Shown here piece by piece: positions 39,902-48,899 of a stretch of 64,000 nt of DNA (position 1 is its first letter; each line of letters opens with the position of its first letter). Origin of the DNA: Thiomonas arsenitoxydans (GTDB lineage Bacteria > Pseudomonadota > Gammaproteobacteria > Burkholderiales > Burkholderiaceae_C). Made by a program: the position numbers and the translations under genes. The notes beneath the pieces are model-generated. The model ran no database searches. It was not told the origin of the DNA and was given only the letters and a program-made list of their open reading frames with translations. The stretch covers positions 2,356,001 to 2,420,000 of the forward strand of contig NC_014145.1 in NCBI RefSeq assembly GCF_000253115.1, in the 5' to 3' direction.

Positions 39902-40357
39902 CTACCCCCGCCCCGCCGCCTCCACGCCCTGGTTCGCCAGGGCGTCGGCCTGTTCGTTGCCGGGGTCGCCGGTGTGGCCGCGCACCCAGGTCCAGCGCAG
40001 GGTGTGGGGCGCGGCAGCCTTTTCGAGGCGCTGCCACAGATCGACGTTTTTCACGGGCTTTTTGTCGGCGGTGGTCCAGCCTCGGCGTTTCCAGCCGACG
40101 ATCCATTCGGTCATGCCTTTGAGCACGTATTGCGAATCGGTGTGCAGCAGCACGTGGCTGGGGCGCTTGAGGGCTTCGAGCGCCATGATGGCGGCCATCA
40201 ATTCCATGCGGTTGTTGGTGGTCTGCAGCTCGCCGCCGTGCAGGGTTTTTTCATGGGCGCCGCTGCGCAGCACCACGCCCCAGCCGCCGGGGCCGGGGTT
40301 GCCTTTGCAGGCGCCGTCGGTGTAGATAATGATCTCGTTGTCGGATTCGCTGGTCAT
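39902..40357 (-). CDS. rnhA: Ribonuclease HI
   Basis: A 151-residue enzyme that cuts RNA in RNA/DNA hybrids. All four acidic catalytic residues are present: Asp14 in [14 protein letters not shown], Glu in NNRMELMAA, Asp in HTDSQYV and Asp in GNEQADALA. The handle region [16 protein letters not shown] is intact. The ATG at 40357 gives the normal family start; the longer open frame runs back into the methyltransferase gene. It converges with the NRPS operon. Confidence 0.96.
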   Translation of the reverse strand: MTSESDNEIIIYTDGACKGNPGPGGWGVVLRSGAHEKTLHGGELQTTNNRMELMAAIMALEALKRPSHVLLHTDSQYVLKGMTEWIVGWKRRGWTTADKKPVKNVDLWQRLEKAAAPHTLRWTWVRGHTGDPGNEQADALANQGVEAAGRG

Positions 40358-40362
40358 AGGGT

Positions 40363-41253
40363 TCAGATTTTTGTTTTCGTCTGGCGCTGCGCAATGGGTC
40401 GCAGCGCCACGGCGCGACGCTGGGTGCGCATTTCCACCTTGCCGACCAGGCGCATGGCGGCCACGCGCTTGATTGCCGCAAGAAAATACACCGCGCCGAA
40501 CACGGGCCACCAGCGGTCTCCCGCCTGGTCCATGAAGCGCCAGCGGTGCAGCCACAGCGGCGAGCACAGCGCGGGGCGGTAGCAGCCGAAGCGGCCTTGG
40601 GTGACTTCAAAGCTGAGCAGCCGCAGCCAGTCGCGCACGCGGCGCGGGGCGAGAAATTCGCCGTGCTGAGGCAGATACCAGCCGCCGCCCACACGCCCGA
40701 CCAGTTGTCGCATGCCCCACAGGCTCCAGGTGTTGAAGCCGCTGATGACGATCTGCCCGCCGGGCACCAGCACGCGGTCCACTTCGCGCAGGCAGGCGTG
40801 CGGATCGTCCACCCACTCCAGCGTGTGCGGCAGCACGACCAGGTCGAGCGATTGGGCGGGAAACGGCAGCGCGGTGAAGTCGCATTGCAGATGCTCGGTA
40901 TGAATGGCGTGGGCGTCGGCGGGCTGCGGCTCGGGGGGTAGCTGTGCGTTTTCCGCCGCCACGCCCACGGCGTCCACCAGACCGGGCTCGGCATAGACCG
41001 GCTCGCCGCCGTAATGCTCGGGCAACAGGCAGGCCGGGCGCACGCCGGGCAAATCGGGCTGGGCCGACTCGGCGCCGTCGAGCGCCAGCCAGCGATGCGG
41101 CATGCGGTTGTGCGCCAGCCCCTGCAAAGCCGGATTGCCGAGTTGCAGCGCGTGATAGCCGAAAATGTCGGTCACCACGCGGTCGATCTGGCTCTGTTCC
41201 CAAGCCAGGGCATAGCGACCGGGAGGCGTCTGCAACCAGTGCTGCAGGCTCAT
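40363..41253 (-). CDS. SAM-dependent methyltransferase domain protein
   Basis: A 296-residue protein of the group found between gloB and rnhA in many betaproteobacteria. A methyltransferase-11-like core is visible as [36 protein letters not shown] near residues 140-175, although the usual GxGxG motif I is weak. The substrate is unknown. [14 protein letters not shown] from the ATG at 41253 is the likely start; a longer start at 41283 would overlap the divergent gloB gene. Its stop lies five bases before the rnhA start. Confidence 0.8.
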   Translation of the reverse strand: MSLQHWLQTPPGRYALAWEQSQIDRVVTDIFGYHALQLGNPALQGLAHNRMPHRWLALDGAESAQPDLPGVRPACLLPEHYGGEPVYAEPGLVDAVGVAAENAQLPPEPQPADAHAIHTEHLQCDFTALPFPAQSLDLVVLPHTLEWVDDPHACLREVDRVLVPGGQIVISGFNTWSLWGMRQLVGRVGGGWYLPQHGEFLAPRRVRDWLRLLSFEVTQGRFGCYRPALCSPLWLHRWRFMDQAGDRWWPVFGAVYFLAAIKRVAAMRLVGKVEMRTQRRAVALRPIAQRQTKTKI

Positions 41254-41277
41254 CAACGGCCACAGATCGGAGTCACC

Positions 41278-42096
41278 ATGCATACAGAAGCGCTTGCTGC
41301 CTTTCGCGATAACTACATCTGGTTGATTAGGCCCGACGCGAACGATCCGCGCACTTTGGTGGTCGACCCGGGCGACGCCGCGCCGGTGATTGGCGCCCTG
41401 GAACGGGGCGGCCTGGAACTGCGCGGCATTCTAGTCACCCACCATCACAGCGACCATGTGGGCGGCATTCGCGAACTGCTGCAGTGGTGGCAGGCGAAGC
41501 ACCCCGCCGATGAGCCGCCCGTCTGGGGGCCAGCCGCCGAGGCCATTCCCGCACGCACGCAGGCCATGCGCCAGGGCGATGGGTTCTCGCCGACGGGCTG
41601 GCCCCTGCGTTTGGAGGTGCTGGAAGTGCCGGGCCACACCCTGGGGCATATCGCCTATGTGGCCACCGCGCTGCAGGGTGAGGAGCCGCCGTCGCTGTTC
41701 TGCGGCGACACGCTGTTTTCCGCAGGCTGCGGTCGTCTGTTTGAAGGAACTCCGGCCCAGATGCACCATTCTTTAAACAAACTGTCGCAACTCCCTGAAA
41801 ATACGACAGTAAATTGTGCCCACGAGTACACCCTCTCTAATCTACAATTCGCACGGGCTGCAGATCCCCTGAACGAGGCGGTGGTGGCGCACCAGAAACG
41901 GTGCCTGGCCTTGCGCGCCAAAGGGCTGCCCACCTTGCCGAGCCATATCGGCCTGGAGAAGCAGATCAATCCGTTCCTGCGCACCGACCAGCCCGGCGTG
42001 CTGCAGGCGCTGGAGCAGCACAAGGGCCAAAAGCCCGGGGACGCGGTGCAGGCGCTGGCCTGGCTGCGAGAGTGGAAAAACGATTTCAAGGGGTGA
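41278..42096 (+). CDS. gloB: Hydroxyacylglutathione hydrolase (glyoxalase II)
   Basis: A 272-residue metallo-beta-lactamase-fold enzyme that hydrolyses S-lactoylglutathione in methylglyoxal detoxification. Metal ligands are visible in THHHSDHVGG, the His of VPGHTLGHIAY, Asp in FCGDTLFSAGCGR and His in NCAHEYT. The C-terminal glutathione-binding helices are present. GGAG precedes the ATG at 41278. The gene is divergent from the methyltransferase with only about 25 bases between starts. Confidence 0.94.
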   Translation: MHTEALAAFRDNYIWLIRPDANDPRTLVVDPGDAAPVIGALERGGLELRGILVTHHHSDHVGGIRELLQWWQAKHPADEPPVWGPAAEAIPARTQAMRQGDGFSPTGWPLRLEVLEVPGHTLGHIAYVATALQGEEPPSLFCGDTLFSAGCGRLFEGTPAQMHHSLNKLSQLPENTTVNCAHEYTLSNLQFARAADPLNEAVVAHQKRCLALRAKGLPTLPSHIGLEKQINPFLRTDQPGVLQALEQHKGQKPGDAVQALAWLREWKNDFKG

Positions 42097-42102
42097 GAAC
42101 CG

Positions 42103-43776
42103 ATGCGGCAACTGAGACGACTGCGATTTTGGGCTTTGGGTGCAATGGTCGCAATGGCCGCCGGATGCGCCGCCGTCCCTCCCTCCGAAAAAACCGCCGC
42201 CTTGTCTCTAACCTCACCGCCCAGCAGTTCCACCGCCGCCGCTTCCGCAACCGCTGAACCCGGCACACCGCTCAAGGCCGAGGTGGTCGGCGGCGAAGCC
42301 ATCACTCCCGCAGAGCAAACGGCGCTGCAAGACGACACCAAAGACATCACCCCGCAGTACAACGACATCTGGCAACGCATCCGCGCCGGTTTCGCCATTC
42401 CCAATATGGACAGCCCGCTGGTGGCGCAGGCCGCGCAGTGGTACACCACCCGGCCCGACTATGTCGCCCGCATGACCGAGCGCGCGCGCAAATACCTCTA
42501 CTACACCGTGCAGGAAGTGCAAAAGCGCGGCATGCCCACCGAGCTGGCGCTACTGCCTTTTATCGAGAGCGCCTACAACCCCGACGCGCGCTCGGTGGCC
42601 CACGCTGTGGGCATGTGGCAGTTCATACCGTCCACCGGCAAGCACTACAACCTCAAGCAGAACATGTTCCAGGATGATCGCCGCAGCGTGCTGGCCTCGA
42701 CCAACGCCGCGCTCGACTATCTGCAGAACCTCTACAACATGTTCGGCAACTGGCAGCTCGCCCTGGCCGCCTACAACTGGGGCGAAGGCAGTGTGCAACG
42801 CGCCATTGCCTACAACAAGGCGCATAACCTGCCGGTCGATTACCAAGACCTGCGCATGCCCAACGAAACCCGCAACTACTACCCCAAGCTGCAGGCGGTG
42901 AAAGACATCATTTCCGATCCGAGCAAGTACGGCATCACCCTGCCCGACATTCCCGATCATCCCTACTTCAAGGCGGTCACCATCACGCGCGATATCGACG
43001 TGTCGCTGGCTGCCAAACTGGCCGGGCTGACGCCCGACGAGTTCCGCTCGCTCAACCCCTCCTACACCAAGCCGGTGATCCTGGGGGCGACGAACCCGCG
43101 CATTCTCTTGCCCTACGACAACGCCACGCACTTTGCGCAAGCGCTGCAGGCTTACAACGGCCCGCTGTCCACCTGGACGGCCTACACCGTCAAAGCAACT
43201 CAGTCGCCGATGCAACTGGCGAGCGACCTCAAGGTCAGCGAAGCCGTGCTGCGCGAGACCAATGACATTCCGGCGCGGCAGCTCATCCGGGCCGGTTCGA
43301 CCGTGCTGATTCCCAAGGCCGATGACGGCAGCAACAAAAACGTCAGCGCGGCCGTCGCCGAAAATGCGGTGCTGGCCTTTGCGCCCGAAGCCCCGCCGGG
43401 GCGTCGCATGGTGCTGCGCGTCGGCCGATATGGCGACTCGGTGCAGGGCGTAGCGCACCGCTATCACCTCAGCCCGCTGCAAGTGGCGCAGTGGAACCGC
43501 ACGACCGAGCGCGGCATTTTCCGCAAAGGGCAGTTCGTGACCATTTACGTCACGCACACCCCGCGCATTTTCGTGGCTGAGCGCCAGGCGGACGAGCGGC
43601 GCATCGTGGCCGAGCGTAAGGTGGTCAAACGGCGCGTGGTGGCCGAACGCAAACCGCAGGTCAAGCGCCGCAACATCGTGCGCCAGCCTGTCAAGGTCGC
43701 CGAGCGTCAGCGCAAAGAACTGCACTACAGCGTGCAGACGCGGGACAAGAAGCTGATCGACGTCGCGCAGCAGTAA
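42103..43776 (+). CDS. mltD: Membrane-bound lytic murein transglycosylase D
   Basis: A 557-residue lipoprotein (lipobox AMAAGC) that cleaves peptidoglycan glycan strands with 1,6-anhydro ring formation. The SLT catalytic Glu lies in LLPFIESAYNPDARS, followed by AVGMWQFIPSTGKHY and AAYNWGEGSVQRA. Degenerate LysM-type segments come after residue 360 (YTVKATQSPMQLASDLKVS; LRVGRYGDSVQGVAHRYHLS). The C-terminal 70 residues are an unusual Arg/Lys/Val-rich repeat-like tail (VAERK, VKRR units). It starts six bases after gloB. Confidence 0.92.
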   Translation: MRQLRRLRFWALGAMVAMAAGCAAVPPSEKTAALSLTSPPSSSTAAASATAEPGTPLKAEVVGGEAITPAEQTALQDDTKDITPQYNDIWQRIRAGFAIPNMDSPLVAQAAQWYTTRPDYVARMTERARKYLYYTVQEVQKRGMPTELALLPFIESAYNPDARSVAHAVGMWQFIPSTGKHYNLKQNMFQDDRRSVLASTNAALDYLQNLYNMFGNWQLALAAYNWGEGSVQRAIAYNKAHNLPVDYQDLRMPNETRNYYPKLQAVKDIISDPSKYGITLPDIPDHPYFKAVTITRDIDVSLAAKLAGLTPDEFRSLNPSYTKPVILGATNPRILLPYDNATHFAQALQAYNGPLSTWTAYTVKATQSPMQLASDLKVSEAVLRETNDIPARQLIRAGSTVLIPKADDGSNKNVSAAVAENAVLAFAPEAPPGRRMVLRVGRYGDSVQGVAHRYHLSPLQVAQWNRTTERGIFRKGQFVTIYVTHTPRIFVAERQADERRIVAERKVVKRRVVAERKPQVKRRNIVRQPVKVAERQRKELHYSVQTRDKKLIDVAQQ

Positions 43777-43790
43777 GCGCGATCACGCGT

Positions 43791-45050
43791 TCAGACCGCG
43801 CCGTCCTGCCGCAACGCGGCGATCTGTCCGGCGTCCAGACCCAGTTCGGCCAGCACCTCATCGGTATGCGCTCCCAGCGCCGGGCCGAGCCAGCGCGTGG
43901 CGCCGGGTGTGGCTGACAAGCGAGGCGCGGGCGCGGGCAAATCCACCGGCGTGCCGTCTGCCAGTGCGTGCGGCTCGATCATGCCGCGCGAGCGAAACTG
44001 GGCATCGGCCGCCACATCGGCAATGCTGTAGATGCGGGTGGCGGGCACCTCGGCCGCACGCATGGCCTGCACGATGGCTTCGGGCTCTTGTCCCGCAGCC
44101 CATTGCTGTATGGCCGCGTCGATCTCGTCGGCGCGCGCCATGCGGCCTGGATTGCGCGCCAGCCCGGCATCCTCGGCCATATCGGCGCGGCCGATGGCCA
44201 GCATCAGCCGCTTGAAAATCGCATCGCCATTGCCCGAAATCTGCACCCACTCGCCGCCCTTGCTGCGATAGACGTTGGATGGAGTGATGCCCGGAATGCT
44301 CGTTCCCGTGCGCTGCCGCACCGTGCCGTCGTAGCTGTATTCCATTAGCGTGCTTTCCAGCAGATTGAACACGCTCTCGGTCAGCGCCACATCGACCACT
44401 TGCCCTTCGCCGCCCTGCTCCCCGTTCCACCGCCCGCCGGTGGCGTCGCGGTGGCGCAGCGCTATGAGCGCGCCCATGGTGGCGTGCAAGGCGGCGATGG
44501 AGTCGCCCAGCGACAAATTGGCGCGCATGGGCGGACGATCCGGGTCGCCGGTGACATAGCGCATGCCGCCCATGGCCTCGGCAATGGCCCCGAAACCCGG
44601 CTGCAGGCGCATCGGCCCGGTCTGGCCGAAGCCGGAAATGCGCACCATCACCAGACTGGGGTTGACGGCACGCAGGTCGTCCCAACCCAGGCCGAGCTTT
44701 TCGAGTGCGCCGGGACGCATGTTCTCCACCACCACATCGGCCCGCGCCGCGAGCTGCAGCACGATGTCGCGGCCCTGCGGGTGTTTGAGATTGACCGTGA
44801 TGCAGCGTTTGTTGCGCGCCTGCGCGGTCCACCAAAGCGACTCGCCTTTGTGCAGCTTGCGCCAACTGCGCAGCGGGTCGCCGCCCGGATCATCGCCGCG
44901 TGCGGGCGACTCGATCTTGATCACGTCCGCGCCGAACTCGGCCATCAGCCGGGTGGCAAACGGCCCGGCAATCAGACTGCCGAGTTCGAGCACGCGCAGG
45001 CCGTCGAGCGCACTGCGCGCAGGCTGTGTTGAAGCGACCGGCTTATCCAT
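43791..45050 (-). CDS. CaiB/BaiF family CoA-transferase (class III)
   Basis: A 419-residue class III CoA-transferase. Family features are LDGLRVLELGSLIAGPFATRLMAEFGADVIKIE, the ENMRPGALEKLGL loop and a candidate catalytic Asp in LSLGDSIAALHATMGAL. These enzymes move CoA between organic acids; the substrate cannot be told. The ATG at 45050 overlaps the end of the MAPEG gene by eight bases. A TTG four codons earlier is rejected. Confidence 0.88.
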   Translation of the reverse strand: MDKPVASTQPARSALDGLRVLELGSLIAGPFATRLMAEFGADVIKIESPARGDDPGGDPLRSWRKLHKGESLWWTAQARNKRCITVNLKHPQGRDIVLQLAARADVVVENMRPGALEKLGLGWDDLRAVNPSLVMVRISGFGQTGPMRLQPGFGAIAEAMGGMRYVTGDPDRPPMRANLSLGDSIAALHATMGALIALRHRDATGGRWNGEQGGEGQVVDVALTESVFNLLESTLMEYSYDGTVRQRTGTSIPGITPSNVYRSKGGEWVQISGNGDAIFKRLMLAIGRADMAEDAGLARNPGRMARADEIDAAIQQWAAGQEPEAIVQAMRAAEVPATRIYSIADVAADAQFRSRGMIEPHALADGTPVDLPAPAPRLSATPGATRWLGPALGAHTDEVLAELGLDAGQIAALRQDGAV

Positions 45051-45441
45051 AGAACGGAGCAAACAACAGGGCGATGTTGACCAGCAGCGCCAGCCCCCAC
45101 ACCGCCGAGCGCAACGAGGCGCGGTCGTTGAGGTAGCACCAGAGATAAACCGCGCGCAACACCAGCCAGGCGACCAGCAGGCCGTTGATCAGTTCCAGCG
45201 GCGCTTTCAGATACAGGGCAAACAAGGCCGCCGCAAACAGAAAAGGCAAGGCCTCGAAGCTGTTGGCCTGCGCTGCGTTGGCGCGGCGTCTGCGCGGGTC
45301 GGTCTGCCGCTCCAGCCAGAGCCGGGGCTCGTTGTTGTCGTAGCGGTTTTCCTTGGAGCGAAACGTGCCCGACTTGGCCTTGCCCGCCGCGACGATGGGC
45401 AGTTGCGAGGCAATGAGCAGCAGGATGGCGGTGAGCAGCAT
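45043..45441 (-). CDS. MAPEG family membrane protein
   Basis: A 132-residue protein with four membrane helices and the family motif RANAAQANSFEALPFLFAAALFALYL. MAPEG proteins include glutathione transferases and related enzymes of lipid or xenobiotic metabolism; bacterial short forms are mostly uncharacterised. The ATG at 45441 has GGAG upstream and puts the first helix at the N-terminus. It overlaps the CoA-transferase gene, so the two are likely co-expressed. Confidence 0.82.
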   Translation of the reverse strand: MLLTAILLLIASQLPIVAAGKAKSGTFRSKENRYDNNEPRLWLERQTDPRRRRANAAQANSFEALPFLFAAALFALYLKAPLELINGLLVAWLVLRAVYLWCYLNDRASLRSAVWGLALLVNIALLFAPFYG

Positions 45442-45470
45442 GGGGGATCTCCGGGGTGAGTGCGCAGCAT

Positions 45471-45505
45471 ACAAAAACCAAGGGCCGACTGCTGTCGGCC
45501 CTTGG
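45471..45505 (-). terminator. Rho-independent terminator of the symporter operon
   Basis: A perfect 12-base stem, CCAAGGGCCGAC (45478-45489) with GTCGGCCCTTGG (45494-45505), a TGCT loop, and TTTTTGT on the minus strand (45471-45477). It lies about 75 bases after the symporter stop codon. Confidence 0.85.
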
Positions 45506-45579
45506 CACTACCGTCGCGTTCGGCCGGAATCAAACCTCCGGCGTGCGATCTTCAGGGAGCAGAAACTTGTCTCATGTCG

Positions 45580-47118
45580 TTAGCCCGCGTAGTCTGCGGC
45601 CACGGTTGCATCCTGCTTGTTGGCCATGCCCAAGGCGCCGATGACCAGGGTGGCGACGATGGCGACCACGAAGTTGATCACCAGGGCGTACAAGCCGATG
45701 TAAGCCGGAATCACCATGCCCGCAATGTGCAGCCCATAGCCCGAGGCCTTGAAGCCGCTGAGCGACGCCGCCCAGACGCCCCAGACCAGACCCGCCGCCC
45801 AACCCAGCAGCAGCGCCTTGGCGTCGAACCAGCGGGTGTAGATGCCTGAGACGATAGCCGGCAGGGTCTGCAAAATCAGAATGCCGCCCAGCAGTTGGAG
45901 CTGAATGGCATAGGTCAGCGGCAGGAACACGATGAACAGCAGCGCACCGAACTTGACCAGCAACGATACCAGCTTGGCCATCTCGGTTTCCTTGCGCGTG
46001 CTGCAGTTCGGATTGATATAGGGCTTGTAGATATTGCGGGTGAACAGGTTGGCCGCTGCGATCGACATGATGGCCGCGGGCACCAGCGCACCGATCGCCA
46101 CCGCCGCAAAGCCCACGCCGACAAACCAGCTCGGGAAGTAGTGCAGCAGCAGACCCGGCATGGCGAACTGCGGGCCGTACTGCTTGAAGTAAGGCGCCAG
46201 ATCAGGCAGCTTGGCAATGCCAGAGGCATAGGCCATATAACCGAGCAGCGCGATGAGGCCGAGCATGAAGGAGTACGCGGGCAGGAACACCCAGTTGCGA
46301 CGCAGGGTGTTGGGGCCCTTGGCCGAGAGCACGGCCGTGGTGGCGTGCGGGTACAGCATCAGCGCCAGCGCCGAGCCAAAGGCCAAAGTCGGATAGAACG
46401 ACTGCAGGCCCAGGTTGCCGTCTTTCACCGGCGGCAGCAGCAGATGCCCCTTCGGAATGGCTGCGAAGATGTTGCCGAAACCGCCGAGCTTGTACGGCAC
46501 CACGATGATGAGCGCGATCACCGTGATGTAGACCAGCAAATCCTTGACCACCGCAATGGACGCCGGGGCGCGCAGCCCGCTGGTATAGGTGAACGCAGCC
46601 AGAATGACGAAGGCGATGACCAGCGGCACATCCCCCATCAGCCCCTGCGTGGAAAAACCCAGCCCGCCGATCACCACCTGAATGCCCACGAGCTGCAGCG
46701 CGATATAAGGCATGGTGGCGACGATGCCGGTCACGGCGATCGCCAGCGCCAGCGCCGGGCTGCCGTAGCGTCCGGCGACGAAATCGGACGCGGTGATGTA
46801 GTTGTGCTTTTTCGCCACGATCCACAGACGCGGCAGGATGGCGAACACCATGGGATACACCAGCACGGTGTAAGGCAGCGCAAAGAAACCCAGCGCCCCG
46901 GCACCGAACACCAGCGCGGGCACGGCCACGAAGGTGTAAGCGGTGTAGAGGTCGCCCCCGATGAGGAACCAGGTGATCCAGGTGCCGAAGCGTCGCCCGC
47001 CCAACCCCCACTCATGCAGATGATTCATATCCCCCTTGCGCCAATGCGCCGAGGCGAATCCCAGAACCGCGATACCGACAAACAACGCGACAAAAACAAC
47101 GGTGGCAACGACATTCAT
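45580..47118 (-). CDS. Sodium:solute symporter, MctP-like monocarboxylate permease
   Basis: A 512-residue SSS-family transporter with about 13 membrane helices. Visible features are EWGLGGRRFGTWITWFLIGGDLYTAYTF at the N-terminal sodium-site region, the conserved GALVPAAIMSIAAANLFTRNIYKP and FVGVGFAAVAIGA. Members paired with a DUF3311 protein resemble MctP, which carries lactate, pyruvate or propionate. The start at 47118 follows the DUF3311 stop by four bases. Substrate is inferred. Confidence 0.88.
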   Translation of the reverse strand: MNVVATVVFVALFVGIAVLGFASAHWRKGDMNHLHEWGLGGRRFGTWITWFLIGGDLYTAYTFVAVPALVFGAGALGFFALPYTVLVYPMVFAILPRLWIVAKKHNYITASDFVAGRYGSPALALAIAVTGIVATMPYIALQLVGIQVVIGGLGFSTQGLMGDVPLVIAFVILAAFTYTSGLRAPASIAVVKDLLVYITVIALIIVVPYKLGGFGNIFAAIPKGHLLLPPVKDGNLGLQSFYPTLAFGSALALMLYPHATTAVLSAKGPNTLRRNWVFLPAYSFMLGLIALLGYMAYASGIAKLPDLAPYFKQYGPQFAMPGLLLHYFPSWFVGVGFAAVAIGALVPAAIMSIAAANLFTRNIYKPYINPNCSTRKETEMAKLVSLLVKFGALLFIVFLPLTYAIQLQLLGGILILQTLPAIVSGIYTRWFDAKALLLGWAAGLVWGVWAASLSGFKASGYGLHIAGMVIPAYIGLYALVINFVVAIVATLVIGALGMANKQDATVAADYAG

Positions 47119-47122
47119 GGCG

Positions 47123-47335
47123 TCAGTCTCCGCTTCCAGACGGCACGACCATCTTGTAGACGATGGCGATGAAAACCCCGGACAGCGGCACCCAGACGAG
47201 TTGCCACCAGTAGAAGAAGGGAATGCCGAACACGCTGGGTTCCAGCTTGTTGAAGTAGGGAATGGCGAGCACGGCAACACAGGGAATCGCCAGCAGAATG
47301 AACTGCAGCGGCCCCAGTTTTTTGGGTGTGGACAT
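47123..47335 (-). CDS. DUF3311 small membrane protein
   Basis: A 70-residue protein with two membrane helices (FILLAIPCVAVLAIPYF and WWQLVWVPLSGVFIAIVYKMV) and the family pattern FFYWWQLVWVPLS. DUF3311 proteins nearly always precede SSS permeases and are probably accessory subunits. The ATG at 47335 gives the family-typical start; an upstream in-frame ATG at 47404 adds 23 residues and lacks a ribosome-binding site. Confidence 0.82.
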   Translation of the reverse strand: MSTPKKLGPLQFILLAIPCVAVLAIPYFNKLEPSVFGIPFFYWWQLVWVPLSGVFIAIVYKMVVPSGSGD

Positions 47336-47487
47336 GGAACGGGTCTCCAGGCTCGGATGACGCGCCAGGGGCGGCCAACCTTCGGTTTTTTCACCGGCAT
47401 CCATCGCCGGTGCGCTGACGTGTCGGAGATTAGCCCAGCCGTTTACAAATGCGGGTATCCGAATGTGTCATTCGCAAGCAGGAGAAA

Positions 47488-47503
47488 ACGAACGAGCGTT
47501 CGT
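47488..47503. repeat. Perfect inverted repeat between the DsrE-like gene and the symporter genes
   Basis: ACGAACGAGCGTTCGT has two perfect 7-base arms around AG. On the minus strand it is followed by TTTTCTCC, so it may be a weak terminator of the DsrE-like gene; it could also be an operator for the symporter operon, whose start is about 150 bases further along. Confidence 0.45.
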
Positions 47504-47533
47504 GAGGGTTTCTACTGAGAGCGAGCAAAAAAA

Positions 47534-48052
47534 TCAGCGGATTTGTTCGGTCGATTCCCGCTTGATCAGGATGCGCGGAATGATCAGGGCATAACCCTGC
47601 TGCTGCCAATAGATCAACTCGGTCATGGCGTTCGGCACGATTTCGATGAAGTCCAGAAAATCCGCCGGGGTGTAGCCGAAATCGTGTGCCGCCTGTCCGC
47701 ACACCTTGAACTTCACGCCCATCTGCGCGTAATAGCGCATGCGCTCGACGGCTTCACGATAACGGTCCTGATTGCGGATAACGGTGGCGGCAATCTCGGT
47801 GCCGTGCAGCACCACGACGGCCTGCACATCTTCGGGCGAAAAGTCATAGGGCGAGGCCTGCACCGTGTTGAACACCGAGCGCACCCAGAACAGCGCATTG
47901 GAAAGGGTTGCGGGGTCGTCGAGGTAAAACTCGAACACCACTTTCATCGGCGCCTTGTAGGGCGTTTGCACCACCTGTCCAGCCGCGTTTGCCGCGCCGC
48001 TGGCAATCGCGCAGAGCGCTGCGATCAATACCTGTCGTCTTGTGGCTTGCAT
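47534..48052 (-). CDS. Exported DsrE/DsrF-like family protein
   Basis: A 172-residue protein with a signal peptide (cleavage near GAANA-AG) and a DsrE-like fold: MKVVFEFYLDDP, VVVLHGTEIAATV, and a single Cys in KFKVCGQAAHDFGY followed by IVPNAMTELIYWQQQGYALI. DsrE-type proteins bind or transfer sulfur through such a cysteine. GAGGGG precedes the ATG. It lies just downstream of moaE but is separated by 90 bases, and its export signal suggests a separate periplasmic role, possibly in sulfur handling. Confidence 0.8.
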   Translation of the reverse strand: MQATRRQVLIAALCAIASGAANAAGQVVQTPYKAPMKVVFEFYLDDPATLSNALFWVRSVFNTVQASPYDFSPEDVQAVVVLHGTEIAATVIRNQDRYREAVERMRYYAQMGVKFKVCGQAAHDFGYTPADFLDFIEIVPNAMTELIYWQQQGYALIIPRILIKRESTEQIR

Positions 48053-48142
48053 GACATCCCCTCGCGAACCCAGATGTATCCGGGTGTAATAGATGGGACA
48101 TCGAGCGCCTAGCGGGTCAACCCGAGGGCAACCCAGGGATGC

Positions 48143-48634
48143 TCAGCCGGCGTTGTCGGACTCGACGCCCCAACGGCGCAGCGCGGCGTCGTCGGATTCG
48201 CGGGCATCGACCCACTGACCGCCCTCGGGCGTGGTTTCCTTCTTCCAGAACGGCGCCTGAGTTTTGAGGTAATCCATCAAAAATTCGCAGGCGGCAAAGG
48301 CGGCGGCGCGGTGGGCGCTGGCCACCAGCACCAGCACGATGTCGTCGCCCGGCAGCAGGCGGCCCACGCGGTGAATCACCGTGACACCCAGCAAGGGCCA
48401 ACGCGCCTGTGCCTCATGCACCATGTCGGCGATGGCGCGCTCGGTCATGCCGGGGTAATGCTCGAGTTCCATCGCCTGCACATGGCCGGGGTCGCAAACG
48501 CCCGGATGATGATCGCGGCAAAGCCCGACAAAACTGGCGATCGCGCCCACGTCCAGCCGCCCAGCCCGCAGCGCCTGCAGTTCTGCACCCAGGTCGAACG
48601 GCTCGGTCTGGATGCGAATGGTGATCGGCTCCAT
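48143..48634 (-). CDS. moaE: Molybdopterin synthase catalytic subunit
   Basis: A 163-residue subunit that inserts sulfur from MoaD thiocarboxylate into precursor Z to make molybdopterin. Conserved MELEHYPGMTERAI, VTVIHRVGRLLPGDDIVLVLVASAHR and the catalytic lysines in FWKKETTPEGGQWV are present. It lies four bases after moaD in a moeA-moaD-moaE run. The ATG at 48634 is the normal family start. Confidence 0.95.
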   Translation of the reverse strand: MEPITIRIQTEPFDLGAELQALRAGRLDVGAIASFVGLCRDHHPGVCDPGHVQAMELEHYPGMTERAIADMVHEAQARWPLLGVTVIHRVGRLLPGDDIVLVLVASAHRAAAFAACEFLMDYLKTQAPFWKKETTPEGGQWVDARESDDAALRRWGVESDNAG

Positions 48635-48638
48635 GCGT

Positions 48639-48896
48639 TCAGCCCCCGGTGACGGGCGGAAAAAACGCGACTTCGCAGCCGGGCTGCAGCGCTGTGTCGC
48701 CGTCGCACATGAGCTGATTGCACGCCATGCGCAGCGGTTTTTCAGCCGCCAGCGCCAGTGCGTAGCGCCCGCCCTGCGCCCGCAGCCAATCGCGCGCCTG
48801 CCCCACGGTGAGCACCGCTTCGGGCAGGTCGTGCGTTTCTTGTGACACACCGACGATTTCGCGCACGCTGGCGAAATACCGAATCTGAACGAGCAT
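48639..48896 (-). CDS. moaD: Molybdopterin synthase sulfur carrier subunit
   Basis: An 85-residue ubiquitin-fold protein (VQIRYFASVREIVG at the start, EVAFFPPVTGG at the end). The C-terminal Gly-Gly becomes the thiocarboxylate. It lies between moeA (three bases) and moaE (four bases). Confidence 0.93.
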   Translation of the reverse strand: MLVQIRYFASVREIVGVSQETHDLPEAVLTVGQARDWLRAQGGRYALALAAEKPLRMACNQLMCDGDTALQPGCEVAFFPPVTGG

Positions 48897-48899
48897 GGG

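Noticed and set aside
41254..41283. Ten-residue N-terminal extension of the methyltransferase from an ATG at 41283
   Set aside because: It would overlap the start of the divergent gloB gene, and family members begin near MSLQHWL.
47392..47412. CACCGGC/GCCGGTG hairpin near the DUF3311 gene, considered as a terminator
   Set aside because: The T-run lies on the wrong side of the stem for either strand; at most a 5' leader hairpin.
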